64,000 bases of DNA from Azorinus chamasolen (taxonomy: Eukaryota; Mollusca; Bivalvia; Cardiida; Solecurtidae), in contig OY755242.1 of assembly GCA_963576725.1 (NCBI GenBank), positions 22,007,315 through 22,071,314 on the forward strand. The letters run 5' to 3'. The translations under genes were made by a program, and so were the position numbers. This document shows, one piece after another, positions 25,480 to 34,545 of this stretch (its first letter is position 1; the number at the start of each line of letters is the position of its first letter). A model generated the notes under the pieces. The model was not told the DNA's origin. It was given only the letters and a program-made list of their open reading frames with translations, and searched no databases.

Positions 25480-28400
25480 TCTCTCTATCTCTCCAGAGCC
25501 TTGCAGTGTTTATCAATCTCCCCTTGCAGTGTTTATCACTCTCCCTTGCAGTGTTAATCACTCTCCCCTGCAGTGTTAATCACTCTCCCTTGCAGTGTTT
25601 ATCACTCTCCCTTGCAGTGTTAATCACTCTCCCTTGCAGTGTTTATCTCTCTCTCTCTCTCTCTCACTCTCTATCTCTCTCTCTCTATCTCTCCAGAGCC
25701 TTGCAGTGTTAATCACTCTCCCCTGCAGTGTTAATCACTCTCCCCTGCAGTGTTTATCACTCTCCAGTGCCATGCAGTGTTAATCACTCTCCCCTGCAGT
25801 GTTGATCACTCTTCCTTGCAGTGTTTATCACCCTCCAGTGTTTCAAGAGTATTGGAGTGTCTGCCATTCTCCAGAGCCCTGTAGTGTTAATCACTCTCCC
25901 TTGCAGTGTTTATCACTCTCCAGAGCCTTGCAGTTTTTATCACTTTCCAGAGCCTTGCAGTGTTAATCACTCTCCAGAGCCATGTAGTGTTAATCACTCT
26001 CCCTTGCAGTGTTTATCACTCTCCAGAGCCTTGCAGTGTTTATCATTCTCCAGAGCCATGCAGTGTTAATCACTCTCCCTTGCAGTGTTTATCACTCTCC
26101 ATAGTTTCAAGAATCTTGGAGTCTTTGCCACTCTCCAAAGCCTTGCAGTGTTTATCACTCTCCATAGTTTCAAGAATCTTGGAGTCTTTGCCACTCTCCA
26201 AAGCCTTGCAGTGTTTATCACTCTCCAGAGCCTTGCAGTGTTTATTACTCTCCAGAGCCTTGCAGTGTTTATTACTCTCCATCAGTTATAATAAAGTAAC
26301 CATTAACCATTTTCTTAATGAATTTTGATGTAAGAAATAATGACGTCATGATCATCAATTAGATCCTTTTAATAACGTGAACAAAAGTATGGTTGACTTT
26401 GGCAGGAACTGCTATATCACAACTTGGTCTACTATGTTTGCAAAGACGTTAAATTGCGTATATATGGTGTAAAGTGTTAATTGGCGATAAAGAGGACGTC
26501 ATAGTATGAATCTATGGTAAGTGATAGCTCATTGTAGGACAGTACTACGAATAGCTCCTAAATGAGAATTTTGCATTACTTTTGACCTGCATCAAGCTGT
26601 TGCATGCTTTTTAAGATTTCTGTATTTAACCAGGCCGTAATCACTTTGAACAGTTTTAACATTTTACTGCAATATTTAAACTATCATCACAAGTATCAGA
26701 ATTATACGTGTCCAAATTCATTTCAACAGAATCTTTATAGAAAATTCAACATACGTTCTTCAAACGTTTCTTAGTGTAATGGTAAAATGAAAACAATTGG
26801 TTAACATGCTTTCTTTGTATCCATGGCACTTGAAATGTATAATGTATCCCTCCTCGACGGGCATGTTTTGGCTTTCTTAAATAATACAGATGGGGTTAAA
26901 CTATAAGGATGCAAATGTTAACATGCTTTACTTAGGTTTTTGCCCATTCATATGGCTATAATAACGCCGAATTGAGACAAACAATCCTAATAACATTTAA
27001 AAGAATTATATTTACTTTAAAATATAACTGAAATTGCTCAAATTCAATGGAAACCCCCTCTCTAACAAAATCTAACAATAAGAAATTGATACAACTTCAC
27101 AGAAAAATGTTTTATGTGTGATTAATCAGAAAATGATAAAAAGGGCATATGTAATCATGTTCTTATGAAATATATAGGTCCTTTTATGAATACAATACCA
27201 GACTAAAGGAGCAAGTAGGCTTATGTAGCTTATTGTACATCATAATGACTAACTCTAAACGTACAAATATGAGTCATACAGGAAACACCACATACAAAAC
27301 AAACAGCCACTCGAACAGCAACACAAGAAAACACAGCAAATCAAAACATATAGAGACGAACAAAGACAAAACAAACATACGTAGGGGGAAGATGGAAGTA
27401 CCGACTTGGAACAGTCAGTGACAAAAGTCACTGGGGGAATGAACCGGTTTAGGGGCGCCCAACATCACACTTATTCCATCCCTACCCTCAAAGACAAACA
27501 GTGTAAATAAACGTATCCCCTCCCCAACTAATCTGCAACAACCGCGATGACAAGTACAGTGGTGAAAACATTTAAGTGAACAAACTGTATCCACCTATCG
27601 CTAGTGTACTCAATGATTGAGCTGCAAACAGAGTAACTGTAGAAAAGTAATAAAGGGTACGACAAAAACGAGATATCCGACGTCCTCCTTCCGTTTCCGG
27701 ATTTAAGAGGTCGCCTTCATAGAGTACTAAACATTTCTTGTCGGCGTGAATGCAAACTGTAAAAGGATTGAAAACCAGACATGCAGTATGTTTTGTGCCA
27801 TAGGATCATATCCCTTTTTAATGATTTTTAACTATTTGATGAACAAAGTAAGAACAATAATATTACGAAGTTTGTAAATCGCATCAACATAAAATACCGT
27901 GTCGCAAGAGCGCCTTGAGATTACATTTGTACTTGCCAATAAGTGAGAGATTTCGATAATAAAATTTAGAGAAAGTGTCTTAGTTTATGGTATCTATATC
28001 CTTCCTGAAGCAGCTTTTCGTTATAAGTCTACATGTACATGTATACGTATACATGTAATTATCAATACTGCTTCATAAATATTAGTAATGTGAAGTAATT
28101 ACATTTGAAGGAATATACTTTGTTATTGGAAATAATGTAGTGTTCGTGTTCTATAAATGAAATGTTTATTTGTTGAAAATAATCTGAAATTTCATAGGGA
28201 ACTGTATTTTTATGTCGTCGCAGACGGAATGATGGTTCATTTGGGTTTGTTCTAGAGTCACTGTTTATGAATGATATTGTACATTTGGTATCAGGTAACT
28301 TACTTTGATGTGGCTTATGCAAATGATGTGTAAGGTAAGGTAGTTATTGAGCAGTATTGATAAGGACATGCATGGAAAGGTATTTATGAAATAATTCCTT

Positions 28401-30906
28401 TTCCTATAAATACAGTAACTAGAGTTAACAAGTACCAACAGGTGATCGCTTAGGGAGCTTTTTGCACTTCTTGTGATCTGCATTAAGCATTAAGCAATCA
28501 CCTGTGCTATTGGCATTGCACCTATTTATTCAGTGGTTGTTTCAAAGAGTTAACGGTAATTTATTTTCAATGCATATTGCCGGTGTAACGAGGGTGACGA
28601 TAGGTTTTACAGTGAACCCTCGTTATATCGGCATTCGTCACAACGTCTTTCTCCCAAGGACGCTACAAAAATACGAACCGGTTATGCAAAACGCCAAGAA
28701 CTGTCAGAACTTCGTCGACGCATTGCCATTTCCCTGGTGGTCCAAGAAAAACTGGATGTGCTCGCTGAATCCCGACCTCACAACCTCTCGACCTGTATGT
28801 ACCTTACATCAGAAACACTGTATGCGAACAAAACTGCATCATCACGTCTAACAACTACTGCATGTCTAAAACTTTACAAACCAACCACCCTCATAACGAT
28901 TTGATATGTACAGTAAAACCTCTCTTAACCGGAATTCTAGTAGAGAAGAATTGAGATAGTTTAGGCAGGTTACTGCTTAATGCAGGGTGAAAGTCATGCA
29001 GAAAGCTCCTCTAGGAGCTTTCTGCATGGCTTCCACACTGCATTAAGCCGTCACCTGTCCCCAAGACCGATATTTACACTAAATTTAACGTCCGGTTAAG
29101 AGGTTTTACTGTATATACAATACTTCATATCAGAAAAACTGCGTTCCCTATCTCAGAAAAACTGCATGCAAACTTAACTACATTCCCCATCTCAGAAAAA
29201 AACTACGTTCCCCATCTCAGAAAAACAAACTGCATGCAAACAAAACTACGTTCCCAGTGTCAGAAATACTGTACACACGAAAATACGCCATAACATTGAT
29301 AAGTCTGTACCTTACCCCAGACTCACTGTATGTCCAAAACATTACACTCAAAATATCTCACAACACATTGATAAGTCTGTACCTAACCTCAGAAACATTG
29401 CATGTTCAAAACCTTGTGACAACAATACCGCAAACTGAGATTGAAATTACAAAACCTGGGTCCATGCTTATAAAGCTTTTAGTTGAGTCTGAGTTTCGTT
29501 CTCAAGCTTTTGATTGGTCAGATTTAAGTTCTCAAGCTTTTGATTGGTCAGATTTGAGCCTTTGGAGAACGATCTCAGGCTCAACTAAAAGCTTTATAAG
29601 CATGGATCCAATTCAATACTTGACAAACACTACAGCAAGTAATACAAATCATATATTATTGCTGGTAATTCGAACTTAGCAAACAGGTTTAAGGTTTTTC
29701 TTTAATTATTCTTAAACATGTTTGTTTCATTCTCAGGTTCTGCTATTCTGACAAGTTTGGAACTGAGCAAACATTTTTGAGAGTACTGTGGAGTTACGAA
29801 TTTGAAAAAGATGTTGGTCAATGCAAGCCAAAAAGGTATCTTAGTGGCATAGATTTGACAGCACCAAAATTTTTGCGCAAATCTAGTTGTATCTCTAAAG
29901 CATCGTGGTGTCAAAAGAAAATCTGCCCGAGACTCTTTCAGAACAAATAAGCATAATATTATGTTAGTTTTCTAAACATTATTTGTGTTTTGACCTAGGT
30001 TTAAACCTTAATCCTGCCTTACAGAACTGTAGAATTAGATCCATATATGTCCATAAGCACAAAGTACATATCTTGATCAGAGAGCTTCTACAGGAGACTG
30101 TCTGATCTGGCACTACTATGTTTGCAAAGGCGTTACTATGGGGCTCCCAATTTTTGTGACCTGGATCCATGCTTTTGATTGGTCAGATTTGAGTCTTCAA
30201 GCTTTTCATGGGTCAGATGTGAGCCAAAGGCTCAATTCTGACCAATCAAAAACTTGAGAACGAGCTCAGACTCAACTAAAATTTTATAAGCATGGACCCT
30301 GATTGCCGAGTATATCAAAATTTCTCTAAACCGGAATTCTAGTAGAGAAGAGTTTAGCTACTTTTAGACAGGTATCTGCCGAATGCAGGGTGAAAGTTAT
30401 GCAGAAATCTCGTAGAGGAATTGCACGAGTGCATCTATTAGCTGACACCGATCATTCCGCTCATGACAGATATATATACCAAACGTCCGGTTTAGATGGG
30501 TGTTTAATGTATTTACGAATATTAAAAAAAATGGTCTTAATTGTAACTATTCAGCTCAGCCCGACAGGCTTCAACTTTCAACTATATGAGAAAAATGACA
30601 GTTTGATTTGATTTGTTTTAGGCTGACGGAGGAAACCCTCTATTATGTTCAGTAGACGAAGGCCCCTTGACTTTGTTCGGATTGACTTCCGGTGGGATAT
30701 TAGACACAGAACTCTTTGGCTGGTCGTTCTATAGTAGAATATCTACGTTTAGAGACTGGATCGTTACTAATGCCAAACAGCTGCAAATGAATGAGTCAAC
30801 TGATCATATGGTTTTAACCCGTTATTCCATTTCTACACATTGGCAAACATATCAGATCAGAAAGCTTTTACATGATTCTACACTGTTTGCTTATGAAATA
30901 CTATAG
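13080..30906 (+). CDS. SPH-2: secreted serine protease homologue (pseudoprotease), six exons
   Basis: Spliced gene with exons 13080-13119, 14773-14959, 20133-20223 (or 20205), 23649 (or 23613)-23750, 28534-28794 and 30622-30906. All junction phases are compatible. The product has a signal peptide (MAVATGLLLSALMAVA), a short Cys-containing prosegment (DCGVVPK) and an S1 trypsin-like fold of normal order. Landmarks are EAEPGEFPYLA, VLSLAYNYD (His57 is Tyr, Cys58 is Asn), ADVSLIKLAEPV (Asp102 kept), AGVT in place of the Gly-Trp-Gly block, CQNF...WMC (Cys168/182 pair kept), and ADGGNPLLC in place of GDSGGPLVC (Ser195 is Gly, Asp194 kept). It cannot be an active serine protease. In other invertebrates SPHs act as cofactors or binding proteins in clotting and immunity; the role here is unknown. 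An in-frame TAA at 20212-20214 interrupts the conserved form of exon 3, so it is either a pseudogene or uses the upstream cryptic donor at 20206. The last frame ends inside a MITE. Confidence 0.82.
13629..13865. mobile_element. MITE, TTAACCC termini (hairpin core iii), SPH-2 intron 1
   Basis: TTAACCCATTCCCTGATATTG at the left and GAGGTAATGGGTTAA at the right. The central hairpin ends in TTTGCTCCAATAGGAGCAAA. Confidence 0.86.
13870..14560. repeat. ~33-36-bp minisatellite in SPH-2 intron 1
   Basis: Units around GATAAAAACTTTACTGTGA + TGGAGTCGATCATT, best conserved at 14220-14460 and decaying on both sides. Frames open on both strands come from the unit being close to a multiple of three. Confidence 0.88.
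14773..14959 (+). CDS. SPH-2 exon 2 (N-terminal half of S1 fold)
   Basis: Acceptor CTATTTTAG, donor GGCAATAA/GTTAGT, 187 nt, phase 1 in and 2 out. Reads ADCGVVPKIEGPGRMEAEPG, EFPYLALILKK, then TSGVLIKPTVVLSLAYNYD. Lys followed by IEGP sits where the activation cleavage R/IVGG lies in active proteases. The catalytic-His position is Tyr, as in SPH-1, so the substitution predates the duplication of the two genes. Confidence 0.92.
15125..15282. mobile_element. Short MITE with ATAGAGGATCTTACATGAG termini
   Basis: ATAGAGGATCTTACATGAGTG at the left and CGAATGCAAGATCCTATCTAT at the right form an imperfect inverted repeat around an AT-rich centre containing GATTATTGGATTTATC and its complement. A sister copy is at ~31300-31435 (GAGGATCTTACATGAGTGTT). 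It lies in SPH-2 intron 2. Confidence 0.65.
16395..16480. repeat. Hairpin of core i type, SPH-2 intron 2
   Basis: GCCGACCCTGATCACACAGA is followed by CGTGTGATCTTAGTCTACTA. It is the same inverted repeat as in the TTAACCC MITEs, but without clear TTAA ends. Confidence 0.55.
16610..17705. repeat. 16-bp/32-bp higher-order minisatellite
   Basis: The edges (16610-16680 and 17250-17705) consist of degenerate 16-bp monomers such as TTTGCTCTGAATTACA and TTTACTCTGCATTGCC. The centre (16673-17247) is a near-identical 32-bp dimer, GTTACATTTGTTCTGTGTTG+CCTTTGCTAGGC, repeated ~17-18 times. One copy has an 11-bp stutter (GTTACATGCGTTACATTTG) at ~16896-16914. This is a higher-order-repeat layout with a recently homogenised core, inside SPH-2 intron 2. 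Confidence 0.93.
18221..18476. mobile_element. MITE, TTAACCC termini (hairpin core iv)
   Basis: TTAACCCTTCTCTTGCTG at the left and CAACCGAAGGGTTAA at the right. The core apex is CAGCTCCTGCAGGAGCTG. Very similar to 5447-5706 and 21812-22065. Confidence 0.87.
18556..18627. repeat. Three tandem 24-bp units
   Basis: GGCAAGTCAGGGAACCAACG+T-type unit three times in a row (the first copy has AAATCAGGGAACAAA). A small young tandem repeat. Confidence 0.85.
19008..19828. repeat. 31/32-bp minisatellite in SPH-2 intron 2
   Basis: About 26 units of TGTGATTACCCTTTCGACTT+GTTACAATGA, with two length classes (CCTCCG and CCTTTCG) and a few units shortened to GTTCAATGA. The array ends ~300 bp before SPH-2 exon 3. 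Confidence 0.92.
20133..20223 (+). CDS. SPH-2 exon 3 with in-frame TAA, or shortened by a cryptic donor
   Basis: Acceptor TTGTTGTAG. The frame (phase 2 in) reads AEDVYVVLGAYNRSLDEPTR, QEIN, VS, stop (TAA 20212-20214), IMT, then the donor GTAGGT at 20224. SPH-1 has CAA (Gln) where SPH-2 has TAA, and the same donor position, so this is a C-to-T nonsense change in an otherwise conserved exon. An upstream GT at 20206 (GTATCC, a poor donor) would end the exon at 20205, remove the stop and keep phase 0. Confidence 0.85.
20322..20527. mobile_element. MITE, TA-flanked, CAGTAAAACCTCGATTATTCG termini
   Basis: CAGTAAAACCTCGATTATTC at the left and GATAATCGAAGTTTTACTG at the right, with TA at both ends (20320-20321 and 20528-20529). 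These termini strongly resemble pogo/Tigger-type ends. The interior hairpin is core v with apex AAGCTCATAGAGGAGCTT. It starts ~100 bp after SPH-2 exon 3. Confidence 0.87.
21080..21400. repeat. Three successive core-i hairpins, SPH-2 intron 3
   Basis: Inverted repeats near 21083-21150, 21188-21262 and 21318-21390 all carry GCAGACC...TCAGAC arms with apexes such as CAGCTACTACAGGAGCTG. They read as three abutting, partly decayed TTAACCC-type MITEs. Confidence 0.65.
21812..22065. mobile_element. MITE, TTAAYCC termini (hairpin core iv)
   Basis: TTAATCCTTCTCTTGCTG at the left and CAAGCGAAGGGTTAA at the right. The core apex is CAGCTCCTGTACAGGAGCTG. Confidence 0.85.
22212..22254 (+). pseudogene. Possible degenerate second copy of SPH exon 3
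   Basis: GCTTACTATTATGGATGAG followed by TCGCTCCGTGAGATAAAGGC resembles the GCTTACAACC...GAGATAAATGTATCC end of SPH-2 exon 3, with gaps. It may be a remnant of an exon duplication. The match is short and gapped, so chance similarity is possible. Confidence 0.3.
22316..22400. repeat. Short perfect hairpin TGTTTAGAATCATCTCGAAG
   Basis: CCACTGTTTAGAATCATCTC is followed directly by its complement GAAGAGACGATTCTAAACAG, within larger imperfect arms (ACCCTACACC... / ...TATAGGGT). It is another MITE-like palindrome in SPH-2 intron 3. Confidence 0.65.
22612..23172. repeat. 21-bp minisatellite (TCATTATCCTGTATTTATATG)
   Basis: About 26 units, with variants TGTGTTTATATG and the shorter TGTGTATTATATG in the right third. 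Exactly seven codons per unit makes long false frames (PVFICHY and YMSLSCI heptads) on both strands. It lies in SPH-2 intron 3, ~450 bp before exon 4. Confidence 0.95.
23613..23750 (+). CDS. SPH-2 exon 4 (catalytic Asp region)
   Basis: Donor GTTCGG/GTAAAT. The best acceptor is ATTTCAG, giving a start at 23649 with HPLFSPSFMSQDKIRADVSL, IKLAEPVVKSSRVR. This directly continues the SPH-1-like VSQILI + HP join. An alternative acceptor (CTGAACAG) at 23613 adds twelve residues (IGLIRFPCIKFQ). Both give phase 0. ADVSLIKL matches 'DIALLKL', so Asp102 is present. An intact Asp with His and Ser lost is common in serine protease homologues. Confidence 0.88.
23933..24907. mobile_element. 0.97-kb TIR element with a family-A repeat inside
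   Basis: TATATGTTCTGCGCATTATT at the left has its complement AATAATGCGCAGAACATATA at the right, and the match continues inward for ~50 bp (GACAATTCTAGAATTGCCC). Sub-terminal blocks repeat the motif a second time on each side. It contains two direct copies of a CTACTRTTGTTYGRCGAGAA block (24098 and 24220) and a family-A repeat (24498-24765). No transposase frame. SPH-2 intron 4. Confidence 0.8.
24498..24765 (+). repeat. Dispersed repeat family A, copy 1 (partial)
   Basis: TACGTTTATTTACACTGTTT through GACTCATTTTT. It is nearly identical to 52510-52775 (+) and to the reverse complements at 27262-27510 and ~39225-39480. It includes GGTTTAACCCCC and the small hairpin AGTGACTTTTGTCACT. There is no convincing protein. 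Confidence 0.85.
25150..25232. repeat. Hairpin of core i type, SPH-2 intron 4
   Basis: GCAGAAAGTGCAGACCAGGA is followed by CAGGTCTGATCTACACCTTC. A divergent member of the inverted-repeat family. Confidence 0.5.
25338..26290. repeat. CACTCTCC-GCAGTGTT minisatellite with (CT)n tracts
   Basis: Irregular units of ~21-32 bp, TATCACTCTCCCTTGCAGTG with or without a CCAGAGCCTTGCAGTG step. Two CT microsatellite expansions lie at ~25434-25492 and ~25648-25692. A 73-bp sub-repeat (CCATAGTTTCAAGAATCTTG and following) is doubled at 26099-26216. SPH-2 intron 4. Confidence 0.9.
27262..27955 (-). repeat. Dispersed repeat family A, copy 2 (long)
   Basis: Reverse complement of the 52200-52790 copy. It extends further right (to the AAGTTTGTAAATCGCATCAA / CCGTGTCGCAAGAG block), which is shared with ~39900-39975 in copy 3. 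Family A is therefore at least ~700 bp. It holds no intact frame. Confidence 0.8.
28534..28794 (+). CDS. SPH-2 exon 5 (middle of the C-terminal barrel)
   Basis: Acceptor TTTATTCAG, donor CGACCT/GTATGT, 261 nt, phase 0 both sides. Reads WLFQRVNGNLFSMHIAGVTR, ..., LPRTLQKYEPVMQNAKNCQN, then KKNWMCSLNPDLTTSRP. MHIAGVT corresponds to 'CxVxGWG'; the Cys and Trp are missing. LQKYEPVM...NC...MC matches 'LQxVxVPVV...C...MLC', so the Cys168-Cys182 bridge is retained. Cys191 is absent. Confidence 0.85.
28911..29111. mobile_element. MITE, TA-flanked, CAGTAAAACCTCTC-type (core v)
   Basis: CAGTAAAACCTCTCTTAACC at the left and GGTTAAGAGGTTTTACTG at the right, TA on each side (28909-28910 and 29112-29113). 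The hairpin apex is AAGCTCCTCTAGGAGCTT. It lies 116 bp after SPH-2 exon 5. Confidence 0.88.
29125..29425. repeat. Short degenerate tandem units (TCAGAAAAACTGCATGCAAA)
   Basis: About eight imperfect ~35-70-bp units with a common CATCTCAGAAAAACT...ACTACGTTCCC / GATAAGTCTGTACCT theme. SPH-2 intron 5. Confidence 0.6.
29459..29608. mobile_element. MITE family G, copy 1 (GGTCCATGCTTATAAAGC)
   Basis: GGTCCATGCTTATAAAGCTT at the left and AAGCTTTATAAGCATGGATC at the right. Inside, TTTTGATTGGTCAGATTTRA is directly repeated. The left flank is CTG and the right flank is CAA, so the target duplication is not intact. Confidence 0.82.
30164..30298. mobile_element. MITE family G, copy 2, CTG target duplication
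   Basis: GATCCATGCTTTTGATTGGT at the left and ATTTTATAAGCATGGACC at the right, flanked by CTG at 30161-30163 and 30299-30301. Internally deleted relative to copies 1 and 3. Confidence 0.78.
30622..30906 (+). CDS. SPH-2 exon 6 (Ser195-to-Gly block and C-terminus)
   Basis: Acceptor TTGTTTTAG, phase 0. Reads ADGGNPLLCSVDEGPLTLFG, LTSGGILDTELFGWSFYSRI, STFRDWIVTNAKQL. ADGGNPLLC aligns with GDSGGPLVC: the nucleophile Ser is Gly. FYSRISTFRDWI aligns with 'VYTRVSxYxDWI', so the fold reaches its normal end. The frame then runs on through QMNESTDHMV into a TTAACCC MITE that starts at 30814 and supplies the last ~30 residues and the TAG at 30904-30906. No better splice donor is seen before the MITE. 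Confidence 0.85.
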   Translation, partial: ADGGNPLLCSVDEGPLTLFGLTSGGILDTELFGWSFYSRISTFRDWIVTNAKQLQMNESTDHMVLTRYSISTHWQTYQIRKLLHDSTLFAYEIL

Positions 30907-31034
30907 ATCTGATTCTACAGGCTGTGTCCTAACCAAACTTTCCTGTGGTTATATGCCGTTATATACAATAATCTAATTAATAGTCCTGCTCATAGTTTTT
31001 TACTTACATGAATATTCATGGAGTAAAGGGTTAA
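30814..31034. mobile_element. MITE, TTAACCC termini, overlapping the SPH-2 3' end
   Basis: TTAACCCGTTATTCCATTTC at the left and GGAGTAAAGGGTTAA at the right. Internal arms ATTGGCAAACATATCAGATC and the region near ACACTGTTTGC are core-i-like. Its left end interrupts the SPH-2 reading frame. Confidence 0.8.
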
Positions 31035-34000
31035 CTTTGTAACTCTGTATAATATAGAATAAAGTATGATTGCAGCAGTTTAAATTTTGTCTTTAGCCAC
31101 CACACCTTGTAACCCAATAGTTCTTCAGTCAGGTAACACTGATCTAGTTCAAAATAGTGAATAAATATTGTCACTGGGTAAGTTTCGACAAATAGTCCTC
31201 TTACAAATAGCAGGCTTTGTTGCAAGAAATGATATTGAACCTAAAAATATTATTTTCCAGGAGAAACTGAAAATATATTGGTAAATATGACGTACTTATA
31301 GAGGATCTTACATGAGTGTTCATTACAAATTGTTTTTATGAAACGAGTTTACTATAATCGCTAAAGCTCGTGTCATGTTCATTACAGTAAACGAGTTTCA
31401 TGAAACCAATTTTAATGAACACAAATGCAAGCTTCTTTTTTTATCACATTAGCCTTAAAATGCCATAGAAAATGAAACAGGCTTTTGCTGATGCAAGCTT
31501 CTTTTTATCGCATTCGCCTTAAAAACGCCATAGAAAATGAAACAGACTATTGCTGATGTCTGTTTCGGCCATTGCTAACAAGCAGCAGAGTAAAACAACG
31601 GACGACGCACCTGGTGCGCTACGACTGGCTAATGCTTAAATAAGCGCTACAATTGGGTAACGATTGTTAATATGCATAAAAAATGCACTAGTGCATTTTC
31701 GAGATTTACGACACTCTGTTTACGACACTCTGTTACGGCACTCCCACAATGCAGATTATGTGATAAATGTAGATAACGGCATTCATCACGAAACAGAGTA
31801 ACAGATTTACACCAGTTAATTCAAATACATCAACAGCAAAAGTCTGGGTCACATGGTGCGGATATTCACCGTCACCATGTGACTAGATGTACACGTGACT
31901 GCTGTGGTCAACGATTAACCCTTTCTCTGTTTATCATTTATTCAAGATTTCTTCAACTCATGAATATTCATGGGCAGAATTAATAAAATCAAAGGCCTGA
32001 ATGGCCATAATGGCGTTCGGGTTTGATATGGATGTTTTGTGTCAGGGGGGAAGTTGATGTACACGTTAATAACAATAACGACTTGGAATTGATAACAGTA
32101 TTAATAACAGCACATTTTGTGAAACACTATGCCCCTGATTGGAGACAAATATAAATTTGACCCGTAATGTGACATTTAACTGTAATATAACCTTGATTTT
32201 AATACCCCCCCAAAAAAAAATAAAAAATAAATAAATAATAATAATAAAAAAAAAAAAATGCTCGCCTCTGTAAGTTGCATAGACATGCCAGGTTTGAAGT
32301 ATGTATGTGCAATGGCTACAAAGTTATTGCCAACATTAAAGTTTGAGCCAAGCCAACAAGCCAACAAAGTCAGCCCCCCCCCCCTTGCCCCCCCCCCCCC
32401 CTTGATTGGGGACATAAAAATATGACAGACTGAAACAAAAGGAGCCATCTCATGATCTGCTGTTTATATATAGTTTCTACTATGGCAAAAGAATATCTTA
32501 ATTATATTCATGATGTCATTATTTCTTATATGAATATTCATGAAGTAAGAATGCTTTCATGTCCAAAGCTGATGCAAAAAACTGAAGCACAACATCAAAA
32601 TGATACAAAGGCTTCCTATAATCCTACATTTTTTGTTCAACTAATTCTTACACATACCATTTATTTTTCCATGTTCAGCACTCGTTTATTTTGAATAAAT
32701 GTAGTCTGCTTACAAATTTGAAGGCAGACTGTTTTTATTTTTAATTATTAAGTAGATCCATACATAAACATACAATTACGGTAGTTGTTTGGAACCTGAT
32801 GAAACTACAGTCAGAAGTAGAGTTGTAAGCTGGGAAAGACATTTCAACAAATTGCTACCTACTTTCGCTTTTACACGATACAAACGTCTTGAGCAAACGA
32901 CAACTTGTCGGCGACTCGGCGGTTACACGATACATAGAAGAGACTTATTTTCACAGTTGTTATTGACACTGGAATATAATTAGATTGTATATGTGTTGAC
33001 AACCTTCTATGGAGAATACTTACTTTGATAAGCCGATAGAACCCCGTGTTTTTACGGTTTTACTTCTTGTAAGATTTAGACTTGTGTTGAGGTTGGGTGC
33101 CATAGTCAAAACACGCTGTTCGATGCGTGATAAATGTGTATATGGGAATTCCGAATTTCATTGGTTATTTTTTTTTTTGAGTACGGGTCAAACGGAAATG
33201 ACCGAAAACGATGCAAAATGCAGTTTGATTGGCTGAAGATGTAGGTCTATATGCTAATCAGTAACGAATGCGTATAAAAATGCAATCGGAAACCTCGGCT
33301 ATATTCCATCTGCTTTAGAACGCCAAGGTGTTGCGAAAACTACGGTAAAAATATTCGTTCGCGTCTTCTTATTCTTCTTCCGATTAAAGTACAGGGCCCA
33401 CTCTGGAGCATCGACGTACTTGGAGTTTATTAAAATTCAAGACTTTTAAAAAGTTTATCTTTGTGTAGATTAGTAGTAATTATCTCACACAGCGAATTAT
33501 TATTAAATACATGAAGAGTAAACAAATACATGAACATTTTACAGACTTGAAGAAAACTAATTTGTCTTGCGCATGTTCACTAGACAAGTGAACTCTTTGC
33601 CGTAAAGAGACCGACTAGTATATGGCGTTGCGAACGCCATAATAAAACGTTAAAAAAGGGATGTTTTACTGTTGTTGAAACTGCATACTCAGATCTTTAA
33701 ATTCCTTACAGAAACCTCTGATATGGGTCTACGCTGTTTGCACATTCGTGGAAACACGTTTATATAAATGAAAGGGTTAATGTCTAAAATTGGAAAGCTG
33801 TTAGGTCTAATTGTATACATGTATCAGGAGTTTTGTTAGGTTAACACTTTACCTGACATAAACACTCTTCACGCCTTTGCAAACGGAGTACAGTAACCCC
33901 AGATCAGAATGTTTCCTGATGAAGCCGTCTGATCAAGGTCTGCTGTGTTTACTTATGAAATCTGATTCTACAGTTTTTGTCATGGCAAATCATGTTTCCT

Positions 34001-34405
34001 TGTTCATGTTGTCATAATAAAAAAAAATCAATTATTTATATTCATACATTCATGATTTCTTAGTGAATATTCTCACAAGGTATAGGGTTCAGAAACAATT
34101 GCCACATACAGTAAAATCTGTCTAAAGGGGCCATCAAAAAGAGGTCTAATTATGGATCTGTAAGGCAGATGGTAACTTAATACAGGTCAAAAGTAATGCC
34201 GAAAGCTCGTATAGGAACATTCTGTCTTACGTTAACCCTGAATTGTGCTACTACTGTCCGGTTTTATTAACCTGTCAAAGTGTGAATATTCCTACGTCAC
34301 TGAAAGGATATATTTAGCTTGGGTAAACCTGTGTTTCAAACGTTTTTCACGAGATTCACAATAAATGTATAATTACTCAAATGAGTCAAGTAGGAAAGCT
34401 TTTAT
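31035..34405. other. Region with repeats only, no supported gene
   Basis: It contains the second ATAGAGGATCTTACATGAG MITE (~31300-31435) and a ~64-bp direct duplication (31427-31552, ATGCAAGCTTCTTTTT...CATAGAAAATGAAACAG). It also has an A-rich tract with poly-C runs (32200-32405) and TTAACCC-type remnants at ~31916, 33841 and 34080. Open frames such as 33009-33236 have no recognisable domain. Confidence 0.55.
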
Positions 34406-34545
34406 TAGCAGTTCAGTTCAGCTTTATTAGCATATCGGCAACTAAATTGCCTTTGGCTAAATACATACAGACAAAGAACATAGCATAACAACACAGAAAT
34501 GTAAACACTTTCAGAATTACGAAGCAGTTAAATATTCCAGGGTTT

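Noticed and set aside
25358..26328. Serine/leucine-rich frames
   Set aside because: They arise from CT microsatellites and the CACTCTCC/GCAGTGTT repeat.
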